Source of the DNA: Marinobacter sp.
GTDB lineage: Bacteria; Pseudomonadota; Gammaproteobacteria; Pseudomonadales; Oleiphilaceae
Length of the DNA: 64,000 bases
NCBI GenBank assembly: GCA_022565395.1
Contig: JAIUMV010000001.1
Coordinates: forward strand, 1 to 64,000
Direction: 5' to 3'
The translations under genes were made by a program, and so were the position numbers. The notes under the pieces are model-generated. The model searched no databases. It saw only the letters and a list, made by a program, of their open reading frames with translations, and had not been told where the DNA came from. This document shows positions 56,809 through 64,000 of this stretch, piece by piece; the first letter of the stretch is position 1; each line of letters opens with the position of its first letter.

Positions 56809-58808
56809 GACCGGGCCTCCGCAAGGGGCTGAGCGCCCTCACCCAGCCCGAGTTGGCCATCTGCAGGGGCGGCCTTGCGCACCCTGATGCGATAGCGGCG
56901 GTCAGCAATGGCAAGGAAGCCACCGACGGCCATAAAGATGGAGCCAAGCCAGATCCAACGTATCAGCGGCTTGTACTGGATACGCACCGCCCAGGCATCG
57001 CCACCCACCGGCTCAGCCAGCGCCACAAACAGGTCACGGAAGAAACCCGCATCAATGGCAGCCTCAGTCATCACATCACGGCGAACCAGGTAGGTTCGTT
57101 TTTCCGGGTACAGATTGCTGAATACCCGGCCATCACGGCTCAGCTCAAAGTGGGCGCGATCAGCAATGAAGTTTGGCCCTTCCCGCTGACCCAGCGACAC
57201 ATAGGTGTAAGTGACGTCATTCACCACCACACTGTCCCCCGGCACCATACGGACATCCCGCTCGATACCGTAGTTGCTGACCACGGTGGCGCCGGCAATG
57301 GTAAAGGCCACGCCAATATGGCCAAGCACCATGCCCCAGTAGCTGCGGGACAGTTTGCGCATGCCCACGAGACGACCGTGACGGGATGCGGATTTGATCC
57401 ACAGGTCACGCACTGTGGTGAAGGTCACCCAGGCCGCCGCCAGACAGCCAAAGAAGGCCCACAAGTTGAAGTCACCCATCCATACCGGCACCACAGCGGC
57501 CACCACCAGGCTGACCGCTGCTGGCCAGAGCAGCTGACGCGTCAGCCAGCCACCGTCAGTCTGCTTCCAGCGGGAGAAAATACCCGCCCCCAGCAGCAGG
57601 CCGGTGGCTATGGCCAGCGGGCTGAAGGTCAGGTTATAGAAAGGCTCACCGATGGACAGGCGACCCATGTCCAGGTAATCCAGGATCAATGGGTAGATAG
57701 TGCCCACCAGCACCAGCAACATAGCTGCCATTAACATGACGTTGTTGAGCAGCAGAAAAATCTCCCGTGACAGGGAGCCATAACGCACCCGGGAGCGCAC
57801 AATGGGCGCCCGGAACGCGTAGAGCACCAGCGACGACACCAGGGTAATGCCCAGCAGTGCCAACAGGAACTGACCACGGCTGGGGTCTGAGGCAAAGGCA
57901 TGCACCGAGGTCAGTACGCCAGACCGTACCAGGAAGGTACCCAACAGGCTCAGGGCAAACGTACAAATGGCCAGCAGCACCGTCCAGCTCTTGAACACCC
58001 CTCGCTTCTCGGTCACCGCCAGTGAGTGCATCAATGCAGTACCTGACAACCAGGGCAGCAGGGAGGCGTTTTCAACCGGGTCCCAGAACCACCAGCCGCC
58101 CCAGCCTAGTTCGTAGTACGCCCACCAGCTGCCAACCGCGATGCCAAGAGACAGAAACGCCCAGGCGGAGGTGGTCCAGGGCCGCGACCAGCGGGCCCAG
58201 GCAGCATCCATACGACCACCGATCAGGGCGGCAATCGCAAAGGCAAAGGCCACGGAAAAACCCACATAGCCCATATAGAGCAAGGGTGGGTGAATAATCA
58301 GGCCAAAATCCTGCAGTAGCGGGTTAAGGTCGTTACCGTCTATCGGCACATTGGGCAGGATGCGCTCAAAGGGGTTGGAGGTGATAAGAATGAACAGCAT
58401 AAAGCCGACAATGACCATACCCATCACCGACAGCACCTGCGCCACCATGGTGATCGGCATGCGCTTGCTGAACGCCGCAACCGCCAGCGCCCAGCCCGTC
58501 AACATCAGAATCCAGAGCAGCAGTGAGCCTTCATGCCCACCCCAGACCGCACTGAACTTATAATACCAGGGCAGCAGGCTGTTGCTGTTATGAGCCACAT
58601 AGGCGACTGAAAAGTCATCCACCATAAAGGCGTGGGTCAGGCAGTAATAGGCAATAGCCACAAAGACGAAGGTACCGACCGTCAGCGGGCGGGCAAAGCT
58701 CTGCAGCATTTCCCGGCCCATCAGCGCGCCTACCAGCGGCACAACAGACAGCAGGATCGCCAGGATCAGGGAGATTATTAGGGCGAAATGTCCGATTTCA
58801 GGCAGCAT
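56805..58808 (-). CDS. ccmF: Haem lyase CcmF
   Basis: Large inner-membrane protein (667 residues) that, with CcmH/I, ligates haem from CcmE to apocytochrome c. Many helices are present, and the tryptophan-rich haem motif WGGWWFWDPVENASLLPW is at about residues 237-254. It is followed by the conserved LGTFLVRSGVLTSVHAFA. Full length. Located 25 bases after ccmE. Confidence 0.97.
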   Translation of the reverse strand: MLPEIGHFALIISLILAILLSVVPLVGALMGREMLQSFARPLTVGTFVFVAIAYYCLTHAFMVDDFSVAYVAHNSNSLLPWYYKFSAVWGGHEGSLLLWILMLTGWALAVAAFSKRMPITMVAQVLSVMGMVIVGFMLFILITSNPFERILPNVPIDGNDLNPLLQDFGLIIHPPLLYMGYVGFSVAFAFAIAALIGGRMDAAWARWSRPWTTSAWAFLSLGIAVGSWWAYYELGWGGWWFWDPVENASLLPWLSGTALMHSLAVTEKRGVFKSWTVLLAICTFALSLLGTFLVRSGVLTSVHAFASDPSRGQFLLALLGITLVSSLVLYAFRAPIVRSRVRYGSLSREIFLLLNNVMLMAAMLLVLVGTIYPLILDYLDMGRLSIGEPFYNLTFSPLAIATGLLLGAGIFSRWKQTDGGWLTRQLLWPAAVSLVVAAVVPVWMGDFNLWAFFGCLAAAWVTFTTVRDLWIKSASRHGRLVGMRKLSRSYWGMVLGHIGVAFTIAGATVVSNYGIERDVRMVPGDSVVVNDVTYTYVSLGQREGPNFIADRAHFELSRDGRVFSNLYPEKRTYLVRRDVMTEAAIDAGFFRDLFVALAEPVGGDAWAVRIQYKPLIRWIWLGSIFMAVGGFLAIADRRYRIRVRKAAPADGQLGLGEGAQPLAEARS

Positions 58809-58833
58809 CTGACTCTCTCAGTAACTGTGAATG

Positions 58834-59379
58834 TCAGTAGGAGTAGTAAGGGCCTTGGGCCTCACCGTCCGACTCGGATGTTGGATACGCCTTGCCGTCT
58901 TTGCTGGCGCTATCGTAGCTACTGGCTGGCGTATGGGCTTCCACACCTGCCCGCCGCTGGGCCCTGGCGAGGGCTTCCGCCACCTCCGGTGCCATGTAGT
59001 TCTCATCATGCTTGGCCAGGATCTGGTCAGCAACAAATACGCCATCTTCACGCAACCGGCCCATAGCCACTACGCCCTGCCCCTCAGTGAACAGATCGGG
59101 CAGAATGCCGGTGTACTCCATGGGAACGGATGACTCATAGTCGGTAATGCGGAAGTTCACCAGCAGGGAGCTGGCATCGCGCACCACACTGCCTTCTTCC
59201 ACCATACCGCCCGCACGGATGCGCACATCCTGGGGTGCCACACCTGTGGCTATCTCAGTCGGGTCATAGAACAGATTGATATTCTGACGGAACGCATAGG
59301 TCGCCAGGGCGACGGCAATGCTGACGCCCGCCAGGAGGAAAAGCACCATGAACAGGCGTTTTTTTCGTGCTGGATGCAT
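58834..59379 (-). CDS. ccmE: Haem chaperone CcmE
   Basis: Periplasmic haem carrier anchored by an N-terminal helix (residues about 9-30). The covalent haem ligand H124 and Y128 are in [13 protein letters not shown]. The 181 residues match the family, with a variable C-terminal tail. Its start coincides with the last base of ccmD. Confidence 0.96.
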   Translation of the reverse strand: MHPARKKRLFMVLFLLAGVSIAVALATYAFRQNINLFYDPTEIATGVAPQDVRIRAGGMVEEGSVVRDASSLLVNFRITDYESSVPMEYTGILPDLFTEGQGVVAMGRLREDGVFVADQILAKHDENYMAPEVAEALARAQRRAGVEAHTPASSYDSASKDGKAYPTSESDGEAQGPYYSY

Positions 59380-59597
59380 CAGGTCAACTCACTCTCAGAA
59401 GGGGAAACCGGGGTGCTGGCAGCCTTGCGTTGTTCTATACGCTGCTGTCTCAAGCTCTGGGCAATAACCTGGCGACGTTGCTGAAAGCTCCAGAACACCA
59501 GGCCTACCATGACAATCAAGAACGCGGCATAACAGGTCCAGATGAAGGGACCATGGCCACCCATTGCAATAAATGCCTGAAGGGAATCAAAAACCAT
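59379..59597 (-). CDS. ccmD: Haem exporter accessory protein CcmD
   Basis: A 72-residue protein with one transmembrane helix ([21 protein letters not shown]) and the typical N-terminal [13 protein letters not shown]. CcmD helps release holo-CcmE from the CcmABC complex. It lies between ccmC and ccmE as usual. Confidence 0.92.
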   Translation of the reverse strand: MVFDSLQAFIAMGGHGPFIWTCYAAFLIVMVGLVFWSFQQRRQVIAQSLRQQRIEQRKAASTPVSPSESELT

Positions 59598-59603
59598 ACC
59601 GGA

Positions 59604-60356
59604 TTACCCCTTGCGCTGTTGGATAAGCTGGCGTACCCATTGGGTGCGACGCTCACGATGCAGTATTTCGGTCTGCATACGGACAAAAGCCAGCCAAGTG
59701 AAAAACAGGTAAAGGCCCAATACGGACAGCAACAGTGGCAACCACATGTCCATCTGCATGGCCGGGCGCTCGGTCCACTTGAAGGTAGCGGGCTGGTGCA
59801 GGGTATTCCACCAGTTCACTGAATACTTGATGATGGGGATATTCACCACCCCAACCAACGCCAACACCGCCACCGCGCGGGCAGAGGATTTCTCATCTGA
59901 AATGGCAGAACCCAGAGCGATGATGCCGAAGTAAAGGAACAACAGAATCAGCATGGAGGTCAGCCGGGCATCCCAGACCCAGTAGGCACCCCAGGTAGGC
60001 TTTCCCCATACAGCGCCGGTAAACAGGGCAAGAAAGGTAAAGGCGGCGCCGATGGGGGCCACAGAACGGACAAAGACATCCGCCAGCTTCATCCGCCAGA
60101 TCAGGGTGACGGCACCGGCAACCGCCATCATGATGTAGACGGACTGAGCTACAAAGGCTGTCGGCACATGGATAAAGATAATGCGGTAACTGTTGCCCTG
60201 CAGGTAATCCGGCGGTGCAAAGGCCAGCCCCCAGACAATACCGGCCACCAGCAGCAACAGGGCGCTGCCCAACAGCAGGGGATTGAAACGGTCAGCAATT
60301 CCGTAGAACCACCGGGGCGAACCCAACTTATGAAACCATTGCCATTTACCGGGCAT
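59604..60356 (-). CDS. ccmC: Haem exporter subunit CcmC
   Basis: Six-helix membrane protein that loads haem onto CcmE. The 250 residues contain the tryptophan-rich [15 protein letters not shown] motif (about 122-136). Likely haem-ligand histidines are H63 (FIHVPTAF) and one in [12 protein letters not shown]. Located 12 bases after ccmB. Confidence 0.96.
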   Translation of the reverse strand: MPGKWQWFHKLGSPRWFYGIADRFNPLLLGSALLLLVAGIVWGLAFAPPDYLQGNSYRIIFIHVPTAFVAQSVYIMMAVAGAVTLIWRMKLADVFVRSVAPIGAAFTFLALFTGAVWGKPTWGAYWVWDARLTSMLILLFLYFGIIALGSAISDEKSSARAVAVLALVGVVNIPIIKYSVNWWNTLHQPATFKWTERPAMQMDMWLPLLLSVLGLYLFFTWLAFVRMQTEILHRERRTQWVRQLIQQRKG

Positions 60357-60368
60357 CGTTTTCCGCGC

Positions 60369-61091
60369 TCATGTATTGGAGAGACTGATTCGTAGCGAGG
60401 CTGCAGCAGCCAGCGGCGCCAGCGTGACCGCCAGCACCAGCATGGCGCCCATCAGCGCCATGTGACCACTGACAGACCCACCGTCTGCCGCAGCGGCCAC
60501 TGTTCCGGTGCCAAAAATCAGCACCGGTATATAAAGCGGTATGATCAACAGCGATAACAGTACGCCACCACTGCGCAGTCCCAGCGTTAACGCTGCGCCT
60601 ATGGCGCCCACCAGACTCAGGACCGGGGTGCCAACCAGCAGCGTTAGACAAAGAATGGCGATAGAGTTCCCGTCCAGGTGCACCATAACGCCCAACAACG
60701 GCGACAGCAGAATCAATGGCAACCCGGTCACCAGCCAGTGAGCGGCCACTTTTGCCAGCACCAGCATATAGAGGGGTTGCGGCTGCAGCACCAGTTGTTC
60801 CAGGGTGCCGTCATCAAAATCATGGCGGAACAGGCTGTCCAGAGACAGCAGGGTGGCGAGCAGTGCCGACACCCACAGAACACCCGCACCTGCCAGCTGC
60901 AGGAAAGACACTTCCGGGCTCACCCCGAGGGGAAACAGCGTCACCACAATGACGAAAAACAACAAAGGATTGAACAGGTCCTGCCGCTGACGGAAGCTGA
61001 CCTGCAGATCACGCCGCAACACCGCCATCATCGCAGCGGGCAGCGAGACCTTGACGGGCTGCACCGTCACTGTACGGACCGGAGAGTTCAT
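60369..61091 (-). CDS. ccmB: Haem exporter permease CcmB
   Basis: Membrane subunit of the CcmAB transporter. The 240 residues have six hydrophobic segments and the family stretch FFVIVVTLFPLGVSPE. It overlaps ccmA by 4 bases. The N-terminus may start at M21 or M22 (MMAVLRRDLQVSFRQR), which is closer to the usual 220-residue length. Confidence 0.94.
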   Translation of the reverse strand: MNSPVRTVTVQPVKVSLPAAMMAVLRRDLQVSFRQRQDLFNPLLFFVIVVTLFPLGVSPEVSFLQLAGAGVLWVSALLATLLSLDSLFRHDFDDGTLEQLVLQPQPLYMLVLAKVAAHWLVTGLPLILLSPLLGVMVHLDGNSIAILCLTLLVGTPVLSLVGAIGAALTLGLRSGGVLLSLLIIPLYIPVLIFGTGTVAAAADGGSVSGHMALMGAMLVLAVTLAPLAAAASLRISLSNT

Positions 61092-61717
61092 AACGCGGCC
61101 CCCTGCAAGTGCAGTTGGGCAAGGTTGGCGATATCCGGCGTATGGTGCGTAGTCAGTACCACAGCGCCGCCAGCTTCGGCCCGACGCGCCAGCAGCTGCT
61201 CAATCTGAATAACACCCTCACGATCAATGGCGGTAAAAGCCTCATCCAGCAGCCATAAGGGCTCATCGGACAGATAGAGGCGCGCCAGGGCCACCCGACG
61301 ATGCTGACCAGCAGACAAATGATGGCAGGGCACATCCAGATAATCTTCTAGCCCCACCTGCTGCAAGGCGGCCTCCAGAGCGTCATCCGCAACCCTGCGC
61401 CGACAGCCCGTCAATACCCGCAGATTTTCCAGCGGTGTCAGCAGCGGCTTCACGCCGGGGCGGTGCCCCAGATAAAGCAGGTTGCGCTGGAAGTGCTCGC
61501 GCACATAGTCCAGGGGCTCTCCCAGCCAGGTCAATTCGCCCTCGAAGCCCTGGAACAGACCTGCCATGATACGCAGCAAGGTGGTTTTACCCGCGCCATT
61601 GGGACCTTCCACCCGGGTCACTGTGCCCGGACGAATGGCAAAGGACAGTTCCGAGAAGAGCAGGCGATCATCGCGCTCACAAGATAACCCGACAGCCTTT
61701 AGTAACGGCTCTGTCAT
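61088..61717 (-). CDS. ccmA: Haem exporter ATPase CcmA
   Basis: ABC ATPase that powers release of holo-CcmE. It has Walker A GPNGAGKTTLLR, signature LSAGQHRRVALARL and Walker B LWLLDEAFTAID. I use ATG 61717 (209 residues; GGGG upstream), which gives the family N-terminus MTEPLLKAVG. The frame is open 8 codons further. First gene of the ccmABCDEFGHI operon. Confidence 0.95.
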   Translation of the reverse strand: MTEPLLKAVGLSCERDDRLLFSELSFAIRPGTVTRVEGPNGAGKTTLLRIMAGLFQGFEGELTWLGEPLDYVREHFQRNLLYLGHRPGVKPLLTPLENLRVLTGCRRRVADDALEAALQQVGLEDYLDVPCHHLSAGQHRRVALARLYLSDEPLWLLDEAFTAIDREGVIQIEQLLARRAEAGGAVVLTTHHTPDIANLAQLHLQGAAL

Positions 61718-61903
61718 TCTTGCCCCGGAAAAGTTTGACACAGTTGGCGCTTCACCTGATGCTCAACTGTATGAGTATTGACCGCCCCTGAATCCAGCGG
61801 GACCGCATTTTCGGCTGCGGAGTATACCAAATCCCGCATGGATTTGCCGCCCCGGGGATATCAGTGATACCCCTATCGGCGCGATTAAAGGAGTTTATTG
61901 ATA

Positions 61904-63226
61904 ATGATCAACTTACCGGACGGCAGTCGCCCACCCCCGACGGAGAGCAGCCCTGCAGCTGATCGCTCCGCGCTGGCGGCCACCAACCGGACGACGCCAA
62001 ACCGGGAACTGGCGATGGCACTGGATCAACTGCAGCTGCTGCAACGCCAGCAGGTGCTGGCACGGGTAGCTGAGGTCATCACCGAGGGCAAGGGAGAACT
62101 ACTGAGAGTGCTACTGGATATCAAAGGCCAGTCGCTGACCACCCTGCTGGAGCAATCAGCCTTGCAGGGTACCCGCCTGACACCCGATACCTGGATTAAA
62201 GTCATGCGCAGCGGCAACGAGCTGCGCCTGCTGGAGCTACTGGGCACGGCGCCCCAGGCGCGCCTTCCTCAGGCCCTTGCAGAGCACCTGCCCTGGCAAC
62301 ACCGGCTGGATTCGGGGCTGGCTCCGCTACTGACAGCTCTTGCCACAGGCGCCCGTAATCCCAGCGGACCTGGCACCCTGCCACTGCCCGCGGCGGCTCA
62401 GCAGGTGCTGCGCGAGCTGCTGACTCATCTGCCGGGACAACCGCCCGCTGGCACCGCCAGCGAACCGCTGCCAACGCCACAGGTCAGGCAGTGGCTGAGC
62501 TTTGCCGGCGCCTTCTCAGAAGCCACCCTGACTCGCCAGGGCAACGCGGAGAATCCGGACCTGAAGCTGATGCTGGGCAGACTGGCGCAGGTGCTGCTCA
62601 CCAGCCAGGGGGAATCCGACGAGAGCTTTAACCGCTACCGCCCTCTCACCAGCAATGAGCTGCTGAGCAGTGGCTTGCAGTATCCCCTGCCCCTGTCGCC
62701 CCCTCTGTCACGCAGTGAGCCACCCAGTGTCGGCCAGATGCTGCGCCTGATTGCCGGCATGCTCAACCGGATTGCGGTTAATCAGTTACACAGCCTGCTA
62801 CTGAGTGCTCGGGCCAGCACTGAGGCTGTCGCGCCGCAAAGCTGGGTGATCGATCTGCCCTGGCTGAACGCTCATGATCACCCCCGGGTAGCCCAGCTAA
62901 GACTGGATTACACCCCTGCCGACGACCGCGAACAGGGTAGCGAAGAACGCAAACCCCGCATCGCCCAGTGGGTACTGAATCTGTCGCTGGAGCTGGATGA
63001 CGCCGGGCCGCTGCATTTTGAGGTCAAACTGGCCGCCGGGCAGCTGGCCACACGCATCTGGGCGGAGCAGGCGACCACCCTGCAACGGGTCCGCGCCGGC
63101 GCTGAGGGCTTGCGGGCGCGCCTGCAGGCACTGGGACTGGAAGTGACCAGCCTGGATTGCCTGCAGGGCGCCCCGAAACCACAACCGACACGGCTTGAGC
63201 AACGACTGGTGGATATCAAGGCATGA
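61904..63226 (+). CDS. FliK-like flagellar hook-length control family protein
   Basis: A 440-residue protein. The N-terminal 370 residues are Pro/Ala/Leu-rich and poorly conserved. The C-terminal part (LSLELDDAGPLHFEVKLAAG...RARLQALGLEVTSLDCLQG) matches the FliK C-terminal domain, which switches flagellar export specificity. Its place beside ccmA and the FlhB C-terminal homologue is the same as in Pseudomonas (PA1474-PA1473). It may be a second FliK-type protein rather than the main one. ATG 61904 has AAAGGAG upstream; an in-frame TTG at 61898 is less likely. Confidence 0.85.
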   Translation: MINLPDGSRPPPTESSPAADRSALAATNRTTPNRELAMALDQLQLLQRQQVLARVAEVITEGKGELLRVLLDIKGQSLTTLLEQSALQGTRLTPDTWIKVMRSGNELRLLELLGTAPQARLPQALAEHLPWQHRLDSGLAPLLTALATGARNPSGPGTLPLPAAAQQVLRELLTHLPGQPPAGTASEPLPTPQVRQWLSFAGAFSEATLTRQGNAENPDLKLMLGRLAQVLLTSQGESDESFNRYRPLTSNELLSSGLQYPLPLSPPLSRSEPPSVGQMLRLIAGMLNRIAVNQLHSLLLSARASTEAVAPQSWVIDLPWLNAHDHPRVAQLRLDYTPADDREQGSEERKPRIAQWVLNLSLELDDAGPLHFEVKLAAGQLATRIWAEQATTLQRVRAGAEGLRARLQALGLEVTSLDCLQGAPKPQPTRLEQRLVDIKA

Positions 63227-63519
63227 AAACCAACACGACACAGGATACTGCCGTTGCCCTGGTGTATGACGGCAAACGGGCGCCCACGGTTGCTGCCAGC
63301 GGTACCGATGCCCTGGCCCGGGAGATTATTCGTATTGCCCGTGAAGCGGGGGTGCCGCTGTATGAGAATGCGGAGCTGGCGGGCATACTTGCCCGCCTGG
63401 ATCTGAGCGAGGAAATCCCGGACACCTTGTACCGGGTGGTAGCGGAAATATTGGCTTTCGCCTTCAATCTGCAGGGGCGTACCCCCGAAGACGTCAGGCC
63501 ACCGCCTGCCGACGCTTGA
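63223..63519 (+). CDS. FlhB C-terminal domain homologue (FlhX-type)
   Basis: A 98-residue cytoplasmic protein matching the C-terminal domain of the export gate protein FlhB/EscU (AVALVYDGKRAPTVAASGTDALAREIIRIAREAGVPLYEN). It lacks the membrane part and the NPTH cleavage motif. Such proteins can partly substitute for the FlhB C-terminus in export switching. The start overlaps the FliK-like gene by 4 bases. Confidence 0.9.
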   Translation: MKTNTTQDTAVALVYDGKRAPTVAASGTDALAREIIRIAREAGVPLYENAELAGILARLDLSEEIPDTLYRVVAEILAFAFNLQGRTPEDVRPPPADA

Positions 63520-63886
63520 GGGCGGATACCAACTCGGCCTCAGGGCGGGAGATGCCGCAGGTATTCATGAGGTCTTCAATATCTGCGCCGAGATCCACAA
63601 GCCGCGACGCTTCATCGTAGGAGACGCGCAGCGGGTCATTCTGACGCATTTCTTCCACGGTGGTACGCAACTCATGCAGCTGCCGCTCACAACCGATAAG
63701 GCGCTGGCCCATACCGATAGTGCCACTGCTGGCACTGTGCATTTCCCGACCAAGGGTTTCGCAGCGCTCCCGCAGTTGCGCCTCCAGACGTTTGATAGCA
63801 CGCCGGGACGAGAGTTGCCCGGCCACCATCACAAAGGTAACAACCGTCAATGCCAGCCAAGGCGCGATATTGAGCCATTCCATCAT
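63494..63886 (-). CDS. DUF2802 membrane-anchored protein
   Basis: A 130-residue protein with one N-terminal helix (WLNIAPWLALTVVTFVMVAG). A coiled-coil region follows (RAIKRLEAQLRERCETLGREM), then the DUF2802 motif (YDEASRLVDLGADIEDLMNTCGISRPEAELVSAL). I use ATG 63886 with GGAGA upstream. It follows cheW, as in Pseudomonas (PA1464-PA1463). Its 3' end overlaps the convergent FlhB C-terminal homologue by 26 bases. Function unknown, presumably chemotaxis- or polarity-related by context. Confidence 0.85.
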   Translation of the reverse strand: MMEWLNIAPWLALTVVTFVMVAGQLSSRRAIKRLEAQLRERCETLGREMHSASSGTIGMGQRLIGCERQLHELRTTVEEMRQNDPLRVSYDEASRLVDLGADIEDLMNTCGISRPEAELVSALKRRQAVA

Positions 63887-63930
63887 CACTGTTTTCTCCA
63901 GACTACCCACCCGGCTGGCCTGTTCCAGGC

Positions 63931-64000
63931 CTAGAGGGCGGAGATTTCTGCCCACTCCTGGTCTGTCAACATCTTGTCGAACTCCACCAGGATGATTAGT
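63931..64000 (-). CDS. cheW: CheW chemotaxis adaptor, C-terminal end (partial)
   Basis: The last 22 codons of a minus-strand frame cut by the window edge read LIILVEFDKMLTDQEWAEIS followed by AL and a TAG stop. The LIILVEFDKML stretch matches the final strand and helix of CheW, and the next gene downstream is the DUF2802 gene that follows cheW in Pseudomonas. CheW couples chemoreceptors to CheA. Confidence 0.7.
   Translation of the reverse strand, partial: LIILVEFDKMLTDQEWAEISAL

Overview
The window is a chromosomal segment of a GC-rich, motile, aerobic gammaproteobacterium, most likely a marine member of the Pseudomonadales or Oceanospirillales. I infer this from gene content and from gene order that matches, from memory, two Pseudomonas aeruginosa neighbourhoods. 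One is sth - nqr - gap - mfd - csiV - mtnP - psrA. The other is the ccm cluster followed by a FliK-like gene, an FlhB C-terminal homologue, a DUF2802 gene and cheW. No rRNA, tRNA, CRISPR array or prophage was recognised.

0-3 kb is an integron platform. An integron integrase (intI, + strand) faces away from at least one complete gene cassette on the minus strand. That cassette carries a YaaC-like protein and a well-formed 72-nt attC. Beyond it lies a truncated restriction-nuclease-like cassette gene cut off at the window edge. The intI upstream region holds an attI boundary, a perfect CRP/Vfr-type site and a near-perfect LexA box. Right of intI is the housekeeping core: dusA, an HD-GYP phosphodiesterase, transaldolase, DAHP synthase and a glycerophosphodiesterase.

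8.7-30 kb: a large inverted repeat, soluble transhydrogenase (sthA), nqrM and the nqrABCDEF operon (sodium-pumping NADH dehydrogenase, without apbE alongside), a long GAPDH, mfd, a CsiV-family protein, a block of REP-like repeats, an MtnP-like phosphorylase, an MscS channel, an L,D-transpeptidase, psrA with two tandem operators, riboflavin synthase and rlmG.

30-34 kb: a BON-domain periplasmic protein, then a compact Anbu-peptidase / N-formylglutamate-amidohydrolase-like / transglutaminase-like operon. 33.8-35.8 kb: a divergent TetR / MpaB-type oxygenase pair with two identical-style palindromic operators. 36-38.5 kb is an AT-richer accessory patch. It carries a putative membrane-active toxin with an overlapping membrane immunity-like gene, followed by an RYYYAAC core-like heptamer and an ungapped diverged copy (52 of 66 bases) of the DNA upstream of intI.

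38.5-61.7 kb is mostly conserved core: an internally duplicated unknown protein, rsmC, an epimerase, carbonic anhydrase, the giant NAD-glutamate dehydrogenase, the MoxR-DUF58-BatABD cluster and ccmABCDEFGHI for cytochrome c maturation. 61.9-64 kb begins a flagellar/chemotaxis region (FliK-like, FlhB C-terminal homologue, DUF2802, end of cheW).

The most interesting parts are the doubly regulated integron with its defence-flavoured cassettes, and the accessory patch carrying a second copy of integron leader DNA.
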